The notes beneath the pieces are model-generated. The model was given only the letters and a program-made list of their open reading frames with translations. It ran no database searches and was not told where the DNA came from. A stretch of DNA of 64,000 nucleotides from assembly GCA_029204225.1 (NCBI GenBank), contig CM055101.1, forward strand, positions 61,277,340-61,341,339, given 5' to 3'. A program made the translations under genes and the position numbers. Positions 21,256-33,052 of the stretch are shown here, piece by piece. This stretch comes from Diphasiastrum complanatum. Its lineage: Eukaryota > Streptophyta > Lycopodiopsida > Lycopodiales > Lycopodiaceae. The stretch's first letter is position 1, and each line of letters opens with the position of its first letter.

Positions 21256-21655
21256 GCCTGCTACTACAACTCATGTGAACTCAGATGGTTCCGGATCTAG
21301 CCGAAGAGACAAAGACAAGAGCATTGCAGTACCTGAAGAATCTCATAGGAGTCCAATCAGAGAAAGGAGAGCGTCAGCAAGATTTGTGCCAGACAGCTCG
21401 ATTTCAATATCCAAAGAGTTTTGTGGATTCAGTGACAAACCACAAACATTCGAGGATTCCATCGACAGTCCAGACAAGGACAAATGGATCCAACCCATGG
21501 ATGAAGAAATTGAATCCATGAAAAACAATGAGGTATGGACACTACAACCAGTGCCAGACAAGTGAAAAGCAGTGCAATGCAAATGGGTTTACAAGAACAA
21601 GTATGGACTAATGGAGATGTTTCGAGGTACAAGGCCAGACTTACAGCGAAGAGAT
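21256..21655 (+). pseudogene. Copia H RT start, truncated
   Basis: It reads RASARFVPDSSISISKEFCG, then IDSPDKDKWIQPMDEEIESM and KNNEVWTLQPVPDK, a stop, then CKWVYKNKYG and RYKARLTAKRFYN. This is the RVT_2 N-terminal region. At 21655 it runs straight into the protease of copia D without YVDD or RNase H, so H was cut by, or recombined with, D. Confidence 0.8.
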
Positions 21656-21667
21656 TCTACAACATGA

Positions 21668-22070
21668 TATCGATTTTGGGTATTTGGACTAGGTGCAACA
21701 CAACACATGACTCACCGAGACTGGTTCCATGACTACAAGTCATTTCCCATTCTAGAGTTGTGCAACTTGGAGACAACTCAAGTCATTCCATTGAGGGTGA
21801 AAGAACACTCAGGATCGAATTTCAGAAAGGTGATGTAATGTTTTGTCAGCTGATCTTCACATTCCAAATCTGACCAGAAACTTGCTCTCAGTTAGCTGAA
21901 TCACAAATTCAGGTCAGAGGGTTGAATTCTAGAAAGGTGATGTAAGGTTTGTCAATTGATCTTCACATTTCAAATCTGACCAAAAACCTGCTCTCAGTTA
22001 GCAGAATCACAGATTCAGGTCAGAGGGTTGAATTAGATAGATAGGGCTGCACTATTCTTGACAAATCTAG
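21668..22070 (+). pseudogene. Copia D protease with internal duplication
   Basis: The start is FWVFGLGATQHMTHRDWFHD. The usual WVLDSGATQHMT active site is mutated so that the catalytic Asp is lost. Then comes a ~107 bp tandem duplication (21824-21930 and 21931-22037), both copies encoding LTKNLLSVSRITDSGQRVE or a near version. It is followed by DKSRKVFAFNRRCGNLYKL. No function is possible. Confidence 0.72.
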
Positions 22071-22945
22071 GAAAGTTTTTGCTTTCAATAGAAGGTGTGG
22101 CAATTTGTATAAACTCAATCACTCCTATTCTACAAGTAGTCAAGCTCTTTTTACTACTACTTTTGATTTAAATGATATGATGTGGCATCACAGATGAGGC
22201 CATTTGAATTCAAGTTGTATTTAGCAAATGTCAAAACAAAATTTAGTACCAGATTTACCTTTCATTAGCAAATTTGATACACCATGTAAAAGCCGCATTT
22301 ACAGCAAGCATGTTAGAAGTTCAATCATTTCAGATTTAGAATGTACTTCTAGAAATTTGCTAGATCTTGTACACATGAACATTTGTGGTCCTATGCAGGC
22401 TATTTCCACATGGGGAGCTATCTATTTGCTGACTATTATTGATGACTTCTCTCGGAGGACTGCAACATATTTCTTGAAGAACAAATCCGATACTCTCAAG
22501 TTCTTCATGCAGTTCAAAGCACCATCAGAAAAATCGACCCAGAGAAGAGTCAAAGCTCTACGCTATGATGTAAGGGGGGTATTTATCTCCAACAAATTCA
22601 AAGACTTCTGCAAGGCAACCAGAATACAACAACATTTCACAACAAACTCATCTCAGTCCAATGATCTAGCTAAATGGAAGACTTAGTCACTCATTGAAAG
22701 TGCAAGGAGCATTTTGGCCCATGCATCTCTTCCAAAGAAGTTCTGGGCAGAAGCTGTTACTACAGCTCAACCTATTTTCAAAATTGATCCATTTCAAAGG
22801 CCATGAATGGCAAGACACCTTATGAGATGTGGACAGGATCAAAGCCATCACTCAACCATATTAGAGTGTTTGGATGTTTTGCTTTTAGTTAGATCATTGC
22901 TGATCTCTAGAAAAATCTGACCCAAAGATCAAACAGTCAAAATTC
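22071..22945 (+). pseudogene. Copia D integrase (catalytic Glu lost)
   Basis: DLNDMMWHHR, a stop, then GHLNSS stands for the HHCC finger. The core has LLTIIDDFSRRTATYFLKNK (Asp) and VKALRYDVRGVFISNKF, where the usual RSDNGGEF is degraded. It continues SQSNDLAKWKT, stop, SLIESARSILAHASLPKKFW, where the expected VERKNRTLIE has lost its catalytic Glu. The end is [18 protein letters not shown] in another frame. The second copy starts inside this last segment at 60115. Confidence 0.78.
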
Positions 22946-23039
22946 AATCCAAGGTCAAAAAATCCAAAATCTGACTCAAGGGTCGCGAATAGCAGTAGAT
23001 AGATCTTTATTGGCTATTCCTCATACCACCAAATATACA

Positions 23040-23999
23040 ATCTCTTCAAAATTGACACTCAGAAGTCATTCATGAGCAGAAATGTCACTTTTGTGGAAGA
23101 TCAATTTTTCGACCAAAAGGGAAAAGCTACAGCAAAATCCAACCCAAAGGTTGAACTTTCAAAATTTGATACTGACTTGGAAAATGAGTCAGAACCTCAT
23201 TGGATCGAACAACATCAAAGGATCAATTTCAACATAGAAGATCAAATTGATCCAAACAGTCTCCATCTCGATTCATGGATGATCCGGCTTGCTACTTTGT
23301 ATAGAAACTCAACACTATCTCAAAGGCAGAGTCAACTACTGATGTTGACCAGTGCAAGGTAGAAGATGATACCAAACTTACAGTTCTAAATGAGAATGAT
23401 TTCTATCCAAACTCAGTAGACTCAAATATTCACTTCAAGTCTGTATCAGATCTTTCCATTATCACTACTCATTATGTAGATGACGTTTTATTACTCAGAA
23501 ACAATTTAAACTCAATGAACGCTTTGAAATGCATGTTAACACTGGAGTATATTTTTTGAATCCGACCCAGTAGTCTGATTTCATCAGTCAACAAAAGTTT
23601 GACCATTAGCCAATATTCTCAAAGGCTACACAAATGGAGAGTGGGCAGAAGGCATCAACACCAAAATATCGACTTTTGAATCTGTATTTCCATACAATCA
23701 AGGCCCAATCTCTTACAGCCAAAAACAGTCCTCAATAGCATCATCTTCCACAGGATCAAATTTTACAGCTGCCACAAATGCTACCAAGGAGGCGATTTGG
23801 CTGAGGAACCTACTTGCAGATATCAAATTTATTCAGTCACATCTGACGTTCATCTATTGTGACAACCAAAGCGCAAGGCTAAGTTCTTTGGTTTACTACA
23901 GTACAGAGTTTATGGCAGCAGATTACTTCGTTATGGAGCACCATCTTAGATTCAACAAATCATTAAATCTGAAGATCAAAACTTTTCAGAATCAACATT
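23040..23999 (+). pseudogene. Copia D linker, RT motif and RNase H
   Basis: The linker frame has MSRNVTFVEDQFF and DPNSLHLDSWMI. Most of RT is missing, but the RT active site remains as ITTHYVDDVLLLRNNLNSMN (about 23466-23520). RNase H follows as SQKQSSIASSSTGSNFTAAT, TKEAIWLRNLLADI, FIYCDNQSARLSS and MEHHLRFNKSLNLK, ending just before the purine tract. The order linker-RT-RNase H is kept, with stops between blocks. The same sequence, with small differences, is at 60330-61262. Confidence 0.8.
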
Positions 24000-24008
24000 A
24001 AGAGGGAG

Positions 24009-25100
24009 TGTTGGAATTTCATGCTCTAGCCCAATTCCATTAGGTAATGAGCATCCTGAAAAATCATGTTTATATCTATTCTTGAAAACTACAAAAAAGA
24101 ATGAAGGAAGAAGGCTCAAAGTTTTGTACAAAAGATCGAAAAATTCAAGATCGAATTTTTTCGACCCAAGCCTTTTTTGGCCCAATGTCAATCCCATCAA
24201 AGTGTGATTTTGTAACTCTGAAACGGATCGGATCGAGACGAAAAATATCTGGATGTCTTGAACCCTGGATCTGATCGCATCGATTTTGATTTATTTGACT
24301 CTGGTTCACAGTGTATAAATCCGGCCCGTTGTAGAATTTTCGATACTATATTGACTCAAAAAATCAAAGATTTTTTTATATCCAAAAGTTAGAATTTTTC
24401 GATATGGGATTGACTCAAAAAACTCTTAATTTTTTGAGTCATTGTAATTTTTGAGTCAATGTATATTTTTCGAGTCTTTGTATATTCTCGAGTCCTTGTA
24501 TATTTCGATACTGTTAATGTCATGTGCTATATGTAATTGGCCCATGAGCTTAGTAATGAAGCTAAACTAGACTAGAACTAGTCATTGGAATTGTTAATAG
24601 CCATGGAGCTAAACTAGACTAGAACTAGTCATTGGAATTGTTAATAAAAGGCGCAAACAACCACGCGACATTTGTATTGGCGGGAATTGTAATAATGGTT
24701 GTAAGGCCCAAATGAAGGTAATAAGGCCCCAAATGTTAATTAGAGGCACTAAATACCCACTATAAATAGAGGAGGTTGTTTGGAGGCTATTCTACTTTTA
24801 TGAGTTTCGAACTCTTGGTGATCTTGAAGCTTCTCTTTGAGAGCTTTCTTGATAGTATTGATGGTTCATGTGCCTACACTCACATGAGAGCTATGATCAT
24901 GCTCTAGTTTCAGGCCTAATCTTGTGAATGATCAATAATCATGAATAATGATACCTTACTTTGCCTATTTTGGTGAAGTTTTGCTACATTTAGCTATCTT
25001 CTTGAATTTTGACTAGTTTCTTGATTTCTTGTATTTCCATTGTAATTTGATGTTTTAATGAATGGATTAGATGTTCAAATGCTAATATTGGCACATGACA
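24009..25100 (+). repeat. Copia D LTR, copy 1, with intact TATA box
   Basis: After the purine tract AAGAGGGAG comes TGTTGGAATTTCATGC, and the block ends GGCACATGACA four bases before a PBS. The TATA box is TATAAATA at 24761-24768. A ~54 bp tandem duplication (two copies of GCTAAACTAGACTAGAACTA, about 24558-24648) is present here but collapsed in the second copy at 61272. The length is about 1.09 kb. Confidence 0.85.
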
Positions 25101-25104
25101 ATTT

Positions 25105-25116
25105 TGGTATCAGAGC
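25105..25116 (+). promoter_or_regulatory. PBS after the D LTR, copy 1
   Basis: TGGTATCAGAGC, a perfect Met-i primer site, lies on the outside of the LTR that ends the D coding part. A lone 3' LTR should not be followed by a PBS. The arrangement coding-LTR-PBS-leader implies a head-to-tail tandem of elements sharing one LTR, the product expected from LTR-LTR recombination. Confidence 0.88.
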
Positions 25117-25386
25117 ATTAGATCCTTTCCCCATCAGATTTGGTGGATTTTGTTAAGTTTGGTAGAGTTTCTTGTTCTAGTTTTCTTGATTTTTCAATTT
25201 TCAGAAAGCTTTGATTCAATTTTTGACCATTTAATCTTAATTTTTTTTTGTCATTTCTTATTCTAGATCAATAGATTTTTTGTTTAGCTTCTTGGAGGTT
25301 CTGAGATTTTTTGATTTGGAGCTATTATGACCAAGTTATGGCCATTTTAGTGTTTTCATTCCAATTTTAGTTAGTGATAGTTTTTG
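25117..25386 (+). other. Copia D leader after PBS
   Basis: This T-rich untranslated leader is conserved with 62344-62618 up to AGTTAGTGA.AGTTTTTG. It ends abruptly at 25386 and unrelated sequence follows. No gag is present. Confidence 0.7.
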
Positions 25387-27585
25387 AAAGTGCGTTGCAG
25401 AATCACTAATTAAGTTTGAATCTCCTCTCATCCAACAATAAGAACCTCTCTCATTTTGCTCTACATTTTGAAAAGCTTTAAATCTCATAATTTTCTCATA
25501 ATGTAAATAAACAATCTGTTGATTTTACGTCAGAGAACTTTTAAGTGCAAAGCCCTCGAGGGCATGCTTCTGAGAACCCATCACGTCTAAGGGTAGCCAT
25601 GCTCTATCCCTAGTTCTAAACTGGCAGGGCCTAATGGTAACTGCCCGAATTTTAAGAACTTGCGCCCCTAGGGGGCTTTCCCTAGTTTTGGGAATGTGGG
25701 TTCTGGCCAAACTCCTCAAGAGAGAGGTTTTTTCTACCCACAATGGTTTTCTCATTTCAAACATATACACAAAAGCCCAAATAACCCATCTATAGCAACT
25801 CCTTTGCATACGTATACAACTTACTTTCAAGGTTACAAAACTTTGAGGACCAACATTTATAGGCAAGGCGGCTAAGAAGGAGCCTATAAGTTCTAATCCC
25901 ACCCACAATATGGAAGATAAGCCACTGACAGCAACTATTTACCATACACTCCAAGGAGACTGAAGCTTTTTTGGTGGCTATGGCGTTTTAGGATGGCGAT
26001 CAAAGCAGGCAGGTAACGCGTCTTGCAAACAAAAAAGGAAAGACAGGTGTAACAGTTCGCCCACAAAGAAAGACAAGGCAACCGACGTACCTGCAGCTGA
26101 AAATGACACTTGCAACACACGACTACTCACTATATATACTTAGAACTAATCAGCTGCTCATTTTTTTATATTCTTAAAGCTAACTAGCAGTTGAGTATGT
26201 TCTCTCTCTATTTCTCCCGTGAATGTTGTTGTAGTTTAAAAATAAAATCATGTGGCAAGTACTGATGTAGCTGCTCACTCTTTACTCATCTTTGGTTGAC
26301 TCTTCCCTTCCTAGTATACGATTTGTCTCTAAAATATATGTTTTTGTGAAATTACTGACGGAAAAAAGTCAGGACAAAATGTCGATAATGCATGACTGCT
26401 GATCGAGGTTGATCAGTTTTAGTTTAATCCAAGTTCAATTAATCTTCCACACAGAAATTACTTGTAGCTAAACACGGTGCCAAGAGTACTACGAACCAAA
26501 GTTCAAATTAGATCAAGCTGCCACCTCCCAACTCAATAGTTCACTGTAATTGGCCAATAACTTGCAGGCAGCTTAGACCTCTCCAAAGTTAGGAGCACGT
26601 TGATATTAAACTTCACATGATCAGAATAGCCAACATGAGCATGCTAACGCCAGCAGTATATCTTAACTTCAACAAATTAGGAAATACATGCTTCAGTGGA
26701 GCATCAAGCCAAGCCTTTGGTAATTTGGCCTGTGCAAATGAGCTATCTTATCACACAAATTGAACTTAGCGACTCTCATCGTGAATGCATGCATCACTTG
26801 ATTGTATCACAGCTAAGTACTTACAATCTTTATTTACATCTAACTTCAGCTGTTGTTTCTTCTCGAGAGTTAATACTCTTCCTACAATATTAAAATGGGA
26901 GCAAGACGAATGGATGTTTGGTTTCAACTTTCCACGAGTATTAGAAAATGTAGCCGTGAGGTCGTGCAGCTGAAAAGAAGAAAATAACTTTATAAAAGAG
27001 AAGCAAGCTAGTGCATATGGGACTATTTGTGAATGCACTACTTAGAGTAAGCCTATTTTGAAAATTTAAAACTAGGTTATATTCAAGCCAGTCACCTTCT
27101 GAATATGATCTTAGCTAGATTTAGTGAGTCGTATACTTAGAAAAGATTACATTCTGCATACAAATCGAAATCCTAGTTAGCTGTCAGCTGAATTTCAGCA
27201 GCGAGTTCACCAGGACAAACTTCATATAATAAATCGCAGAGCAAGTCTGTATAGACGAAAAACTTATTGAATCCTCTTAAATAATGTAGTAATGAGAACA
27301 TTTTCACCAGAAATTATTGTAGACCAGCAAGAGATTGGTCATTTACCTTCAGAAGCGACCAAGTTAGTCGTTATCTGATAGCGTTATTATTCCATCTTGG
27401 AACAGCAGGTCTAACCTTTTGCTCTCCTTTCGGTGATGGTGATAAATAACAACATCTGCATGGATCTCAGTGAAGAAACCTTTTTTCCTCATCAGTATTC
27501 CAGCCATGACATAGAATGTTAAAGACTGAAAAATTTGCATATGAGATGACTTATTTATGTGACTTATTTCCTACATAAATCTGTT
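25387..27585. other. Low-repeat stretch, one unexplained 127-codon frame
   Basis: I see no transposon hallmark. One minus-strand frame at 25525-25908 (127 codons) contains FEMRKPLWVEKTSLLRSLAR and LDVMGSQKHALEGFALKSS. I do not recognise it, it has no upstream start context, and it could be chance or an exon. The remainder (25909-27585) has no convincing gene. It is probably intergenic DNA downstream of the STIG1-like gene. Confidence 0.35.
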
Positions 27586-28062
27586 CTACAAGTGCTTTGG
27601 AAAGACATCTGGCTTGGAGTTGTCGTAACCGCCATAGCCACAAAGACCAAATTCACACAGAGCTCTGCCAAAGCAAGCTGTTCCACAGTTTCCACAGTGA
27701 TTGTTGTCGCTAAAAAGATTGACGCACTCCCCATTGCAGCAGGTTAGGCCATATCCGCATGATTTTCCACATTTACCGCAGTTATTCTTGTCGTTCCGTA
27801 GATCTCTGCAAAATTTTTTGAAACAGCAAGTAGAACCACCCCCTAAGTTTTTCTTTGGGTTTGCACAGAAATTCTCATCATTTCCACAAACACCCAATTG
27901 CACTTTCATATCTCTCGAATACTGAGATTTCACGAAATTGGAGTGCGTAGTAGCAATTAACCTGTTTGTGTAGGCTTCATTTCCTGTCGCGGGAGGCAAT
28001 ATCAGGCAAAATGTAGCCAAAGCAACAGCGAAAGCAAGGGGCCTAACTAAGGAGTGTGGCAT
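27586..28062 (-). CDS. STIG1-like cysteine-rich secreted protein
   Basis: Secreted STIG1 family proteins act in the apoplast. In flowering plants they affect stigma exudate, pollen tube growth and, through processed peptides, cell-surface signalling. I choose the start at 28062 (MPHSLVRPLAFAVALATFCL) because it gives a clean signal peptide (hydrophobic core, cleavage likely after PPATG). An in-frame ATG at 28119 would put a charged stretch in front. The mature part ends in 16 cysteines within about 95 residues: LGVCGNDENFC, STCCFKKFC, NKNNC-like DKNNCGKCGKSCGYG, LTCCNGECVNL, DNNHCGNCGTACFG and LCEFGLCGYGG. These match the repeated N-C-G-x-C-G and C-C-x-G-x-C patterns of the family. The length of 158 residues is normal, and there is no intron or frameshift. 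It is the only clearly intact host gene in the window. Confidence 0.9.
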   Translation of the reverse strand: MPHSLVRPLAFAVALATFCLILPPATGNEAYTNRLIATTHSNFVKSQYSRDMKVQLGVCGNDENFCANPKKNLGGGSTCCFKKFCRDLRNDKNNCGKCGKSCGYGLTCCNGECVNLFSDNNHCGNCGTACFGRALCEFGLCGYGGYDNSKPDVFPKHL

Positions 28063-28146
28063 TGCGGTATCTCTTAAACAATCGACAAGCACAAATAAAA
28101 TTTTCTTAGCCAACATCAAACTCTTGGAGCTGATGCTACTCCAAAA

Positions 28147-28160
28147 CCATATATCGCACG
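28147..28160 (-). promoter_or_regulatory. Possible TATA box of the STIG1-like gene
   Basis: The minus strand reads GCGATATATGGT about 90 bp upstream of the chosen ATG, a plausible distance for a plant TATA box with a short 5' leader. It is weak evidence, since AT-rich words are common here. Confidence 0.35.
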
Positions 28161-28162
28161 TA

Positions 28163-28957
28163 CAAACCTGCAGAAACTGTGTTTCCGGTAGTACTGGAAG
28201 GACAGGAATATAGATCAGGTTAGTTTTAGAGAGATTTAACTAATCTCATCGATTTCTTGGGAATCAGCAGCTTACAATGCAAATCTCAGAAGAAACAAAT
28301 GACAGAAGACTGCGCGAGGCGGAAAGGCTTGTATCTAAGACACTGCAGCTAAGAATAACGGTACTTCCGTCACCAGAGGAGGGACGGAGAGCGCTAGCTA
28401 CGAGTGGTGCAGAGAAGAACTTCTCTATCACCGATGTCCCATGAGCTTGTCGACGTAACTTATACCATCATCAACTACTGGCCACATCAACCACGTCAAA
28501 GAGCATCTGAAGGCGGGTCTCAAGAGAGATGGGTGAAAATAAAATCTGGATGTAGTTATGCGATCTGCCCACCTAGACTACGTAGAAAACTTTTGTAGTA
28601 CGTGTGTCGCTCTCTTTCCTTAAGTAAAATATTTTTCAGGACTGAACTGCGGTACATTAATATGGCCAAGATGCTTTTCTACGTTTTTCCAGCACGATCA
28701 GGGAAGATGATGATTCCTGAAGGAGTTATAAGCCAATTGTTGCCAGATCATTAGACACATGGATTAATTAGTGTATGCTAAGGTAGAATGAATATCCCGT
28801 GAGGCGTCCTTCTGCCTCCTCCTGCACGGCAAGCTGAATTCACCCCACTAGCCAATTTTCCGAGGCAACCCCGCTGGCATCTGCAATGCAACATCGCGCT
28901 GCATCACACCAAGCTCGGCAGGCATGCGACATAGCCACAATAGCAGCCGCATAGCCC

Positions 28958-28960
<3 letters not shown>
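28163..28960. other. Upstream region of STIG1-like gene, no other gene
   Basis: No coding or repeat signature is recognised. The region would contain the STIG1-like promoter. No motif stands out. Confidence 0.4.

Positions 28961-29014
<54 letters not shown>
28961..29014. repeat. (GA)27 microsatellite
   Basis: Perfect GA dinucleotides for 54 bp. They give a false Leu-Ser repeat in one minus-strand frame. Confidence 0.97.
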
Positions 29015-29016
<2 letters not shown>

Positions 29017-29318
29017 CCAAGTTAGTTCAAAAAAATTTGCATGGAAATTAGTATTAACACATGGTGAACGAGGTTGATTAAGAATGACTAAATAATGTGC
29101 ATGCCAAGGAAAAAAGTCAAACAAAAAATAACCCATTGTTTTTCACTCCACACTAACAACTCGGCATAGCTCCAATGCTCCTAAGGATTACTTATTGTAC
29201 TAGGTATCCGCCATCCAGAGGCAAATTTATTGCTATAGCAACTGAGCCCACGTTAGAGCGAAGAGGATGGCTACATGCTCTAGCCGCACTACAACATTTT
29301 GGAGGATTCCCGACCCTA

Positions 29319-29342
29319 TTTTATTATTATTATTATTATTAT
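29319..29342. repeat. (ATT)n microsatellite
   Basis: About eight ATT units lie close to the left CACTA end. Confidence 0.9.
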
Positions 29343-29354
29343 ATAAGATCGTAA

Positions 29355-29592
29355 ACCTCGGTATACACCATAAAGTATGCCTCGGAACGAGATCCTCGAT
29401 AATTGCCTCGATAATCAAGGCTTCTTCACCTCATTTTTTAGTTGTTTATAGCACGGGTATATCGAGGGATATACTGAGGGCCGTCGGTACATCCCTCCCA
29501 ACAAGCTATTGGTGACATGTCTTTTCCGAGGAATATACCGAGGGCCATCTCTTGGTATATCCCTATCAAAATGGCACCTTGTTCCGAGGGTT
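29355..29592. repeat. Left subterminal CCTCGG motif array
   Basis: Direct and inverted words: CCTCGGTATAC, GCCTCGGAAC, CCTCGATAAT (twice), ATCGAGGGATATAC, CTGAGGGCC, CCGAGGAATATAC, CCGAGGGCC and TTCCGAGGG. The same words occur at the right end, and a smaller set at 33226-33310. Clustered short motifs in both orientations are typical of CACTA subterminal regions. Confidence 0.6.
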
Positions 29593-29814
29593 TAAAAATA
29601 AATAAAAAAAGTTTAGTGCAGAATGGAGCCAATTTACTGGCTCCATTCAGTCCTAAAAATGACTCCATCCGACCCCAGGAGTCTTTTGCACCACTTCTTA
29701 TGAAGTTGGTAAGCAAAATCATTTGTTCATTATTGTTAATAAAATATTTTGCAATTTATTTGAGTTACATTTTAAGCACTAAAAAATTGATGAAGGAAAC
29801 TTAAATTCAACGAA

Positions 29815-30500
29815 TATATATTCATACATAAATGTTCCAAGACAGAGATATGTTACAAATTGAATTATTGAAATATACCTAATTATAATTAGATCCAACT
29901 GAGTCATCCTCGTCCTGGCCATTGGCATCGTAATCGGACTCATGTGACTGCGATGCATGGGATTGAGACTGTGATACGTGCATCCAATGAAGATGATTCA
30001 GTTATCTGAGAAATGTGATGAGAGTGAAAGTCAGACCTCATAAATGTAGTGAAGTTAAAGTATATGATCTTGAAGCTAAATATACCTCAGATCTAGAATA
30101 TCCATCCAAATCAAGACACAAGGAAGACTTGTGAAGAAAGGATTCCCCAAAAATCCAGATCGTGTCAAACAACAACGAGAGGCCGCTAAGAAGCTACAGG
30201 AGACTTTAGGGACCTTCTCACCTTGGAAGTGGTGGCCAAGGTTCTCCCATGGACATTGTTATAACCCTGTCAAATGGCTCCATTCTATCCTAAAACTAGA
30301 CTCCATGCAATTGAAGATCCATGTAGAGGACTTAAACAAATTATATATATTGATACATAAATGTTCTAATTACAAATATATATCAAAATCACCCAATTAT
30401 TAGATCAAGCTGAATCGTCCCTGTCCTGGCCATGGTCATTAGACTTATGTGACTGCGATGCATGAGACTGGGACTACGATACCTACGTGCAACGAAGATG
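29815..30500. repeat. Two diverged copies of a ~190 bp segment
   Basis: 29820-30010 and 30325-30500 share ATACATAAATGTTC, TCGTCCTGGCCAT, a TGTGACTGCGATGCATG word, and GAGACTG.GA.TAC. The minus-strand reading of the first ends SHESDYDANGQDEDDS, an acidic tail such as is seen in plant transposases, but I cannot place it. Between them lies a frame with KNPDRVKQQREAAKKLQET (30140-30200, plus), also unrecognised. Confidence 0.5.
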
Positions 30501-30876
30501 TATAAATTTGGTAAGTGATGTTGTTTGAAGTAGCAGACTTTGAAGTAGCAGACACACTTTTCTCATTTTGATGTGGTGAACCATGAGGTTCAAGAACATC
30601 AATGGCCTGCACACCATATGCCTCTTTGGTGTCGTCATTTTTAGGCGAGACACCCAATCGGCATAGACAACTTGATCGAGGAGCCAATTAGTCCCCATTT
30701 CATCCTCAATGGATTCGTGTCATCATTAATATTCCTAGGGTTATGGTTTGTAGTTAATTATAGATGGAAAATTGATTTATATGTTGGTATTGCCCTCATA
30801 ACTTTGACTCAATACCTATAAAAGCTCAGACTATGATACGAGAACCACGCACATACACACACACACACATGGATAA

Positions 30877-31256
30877 ATTAAAATCCTACAAATCAGAGTA
30901 GCATGAACTAGTAAGCATGAAACATAAATCAAGATATTACGAATTAGGGTAGCATGAACTAGTAATCATGAAACACACATGCACATGCACACACACACAC
31001 CCTAAACCATAAAACCTAAACACACACGAGGAGAAAAAAAGAAATAACATAGTAGAGTGCTAATCAAAACTCCCGAACCGTATGATTATATCCTATTCCA
31101 TAATGTCAGCACATGCTCCCTACCTACGGTGTATGGGCTTTCTTGTGGAACTTATTGTCCAACAAGAAACATTTGAACCATGTCTTTAACGGAAGAAAAC
31201 AAGGGCTACACACCTTCCTAGAATTGGGAGTGTTGGTTACCTATAAACTCTTTCAT

Positions 31257-31348
<92 letters not shown>

Positions 31349-32003
31349 TCCCTCGCTCTTTATTTCTAAGCATGCAATATAACCAATAGTACACAACACA
31401 TAAATTATGATAATGCAAATTAAAATAACATAAATAAATTAAGATCCTACAAATCAGAGTAGCATGGACTAGTAAGGATGAAACACAAATCAAGATACTA
31501 CGAATTAGGGTAGCATGAACTAGTAATCATGAAACATAAATGAATGGCATCACAGTACACATGCACATGCACACACACAATCCTAATGGCCTTTCCTGTT
31601 TATGCTCTAGCACAATTTTCTAACAATCCAGAAAAGTATCATTGGGGGCTGGCAAAGAGAGTCTTGTGATATCTCAAGGTGACTACAGATTTTGGCATTG
31701 TTTTTAGTAAGCATGAAACATAAATCAAGATACTACGAATTAGGGTAGCATGAACTGGTAATCATGAAACATAAATGAATGGCATCACACGCGCACACGC
31801 ACACACACACCCTAAACCCTAAAACCTAAACACACACGAGGAGAAAAAAAAAAAAACGTAGTAGAGTACTAATCAAAACTCCCGAACCGTACAGTTATAT
31901 CCTATTCCAGAATGTCACCACTAAGAAACATTTGAACCATGTCTTTAATGGAAGAAAACAAGGGCTACACACCTGCCTAGAATTGGGAGTGTTGGTTACC
32001 TTT

Positions 32004-32082
<79 letters not shown>

Positions 32083-32557
32083 TGGCTCGCTCTCTATTTC
32101 AAAGCCTTGCAACATAACCAATACACAACACATAAATTATGATCATGCAAATTAAAATGACATAAATAAATTAAGATCTTACAAATCAGAGTAGCATGAA
32201 ACATAAATCAAGATACTACGAATTAGGGTAGTATGAACTGGTAGTCATGAAACATAAATGAATGGCATCACACAAGCATACACACACACACACACACACA
32301 CCCTAAACTGTAAAACCTAAACACACACGAGGAGAGAAAAAAAAAAGAACATAGTAGAGTGCTAATCAAAACTCCCGAACCGTACGGTTATATCCTATTC
32401 TAGAATGTCACCACATGCTCCCTCCCTACGGCGTTTGGGCTTTCTTGTGGAACTCTCGTCCAACAAGAAACATTTGAACCACGTCTTTAACGGAAGAAAA
32501 CAAGGGCTACACACCTTCCTAGAATTGGGAGTGTTGGTTACCTATAAACTCTTTCAT

Positions 32558-32595
<38 letters not shown>

Positions 32596-33052
32596 AGCAT
32601 GAAACATAACCAATATACAACACATAATTTATGATCATGCATATTAAAATAACATGAATAAATTAAGATCCCACAAATCAGAGTAGCATGAACAAGTAAG
32701 GATGAAACATAAATCAAGATACTACAAATTAGGGTAGCATGAACTGGTACTCATGAAACATAAATGAATGGCATCACACATGCACAAGCACGCACACACC
32801 CTAAACGCTAAAACCTAAACACATACGAGAAGAAAAAAAAAGAACATAGTAAAGTGCTAATTAAAATTTCCGAATCGTACGGTTATATCCTATTTCAGAC
32901 TGTCACCACATGCTCCATCCCTACGACGTTTAGGCTTTCTTGTGGAACTTATCGTCCAACAAGAAACATTTGAACCACGTCTTTAACAGAAGAAAACAAG
33001 GGCTACACACCTTCCGAGAATTGGGAGTGTTGGTTAACTTTAACTCTTTCAT

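Noticed and set aside
27701-27925. Plus-strand frame over the STIG1-like gene
   Set aside because: Shadow of the cysteine-rich minus-strand CDS, without any motif.
28063-28119. Upstream ATG of the STIG1-like gene at 28119
   Set aside because: It would place KKILFVLVDCLRDTA before the evident signal peptide. The ATG at 28062 fits a secreted protein better.
31113-31382. (Ser-Leu)n open frames as proteins
   Set aside because: They are translations of CT microsatellites joined to a repeat unit, and the opposite strand gives (Arg-Glu)n equally.
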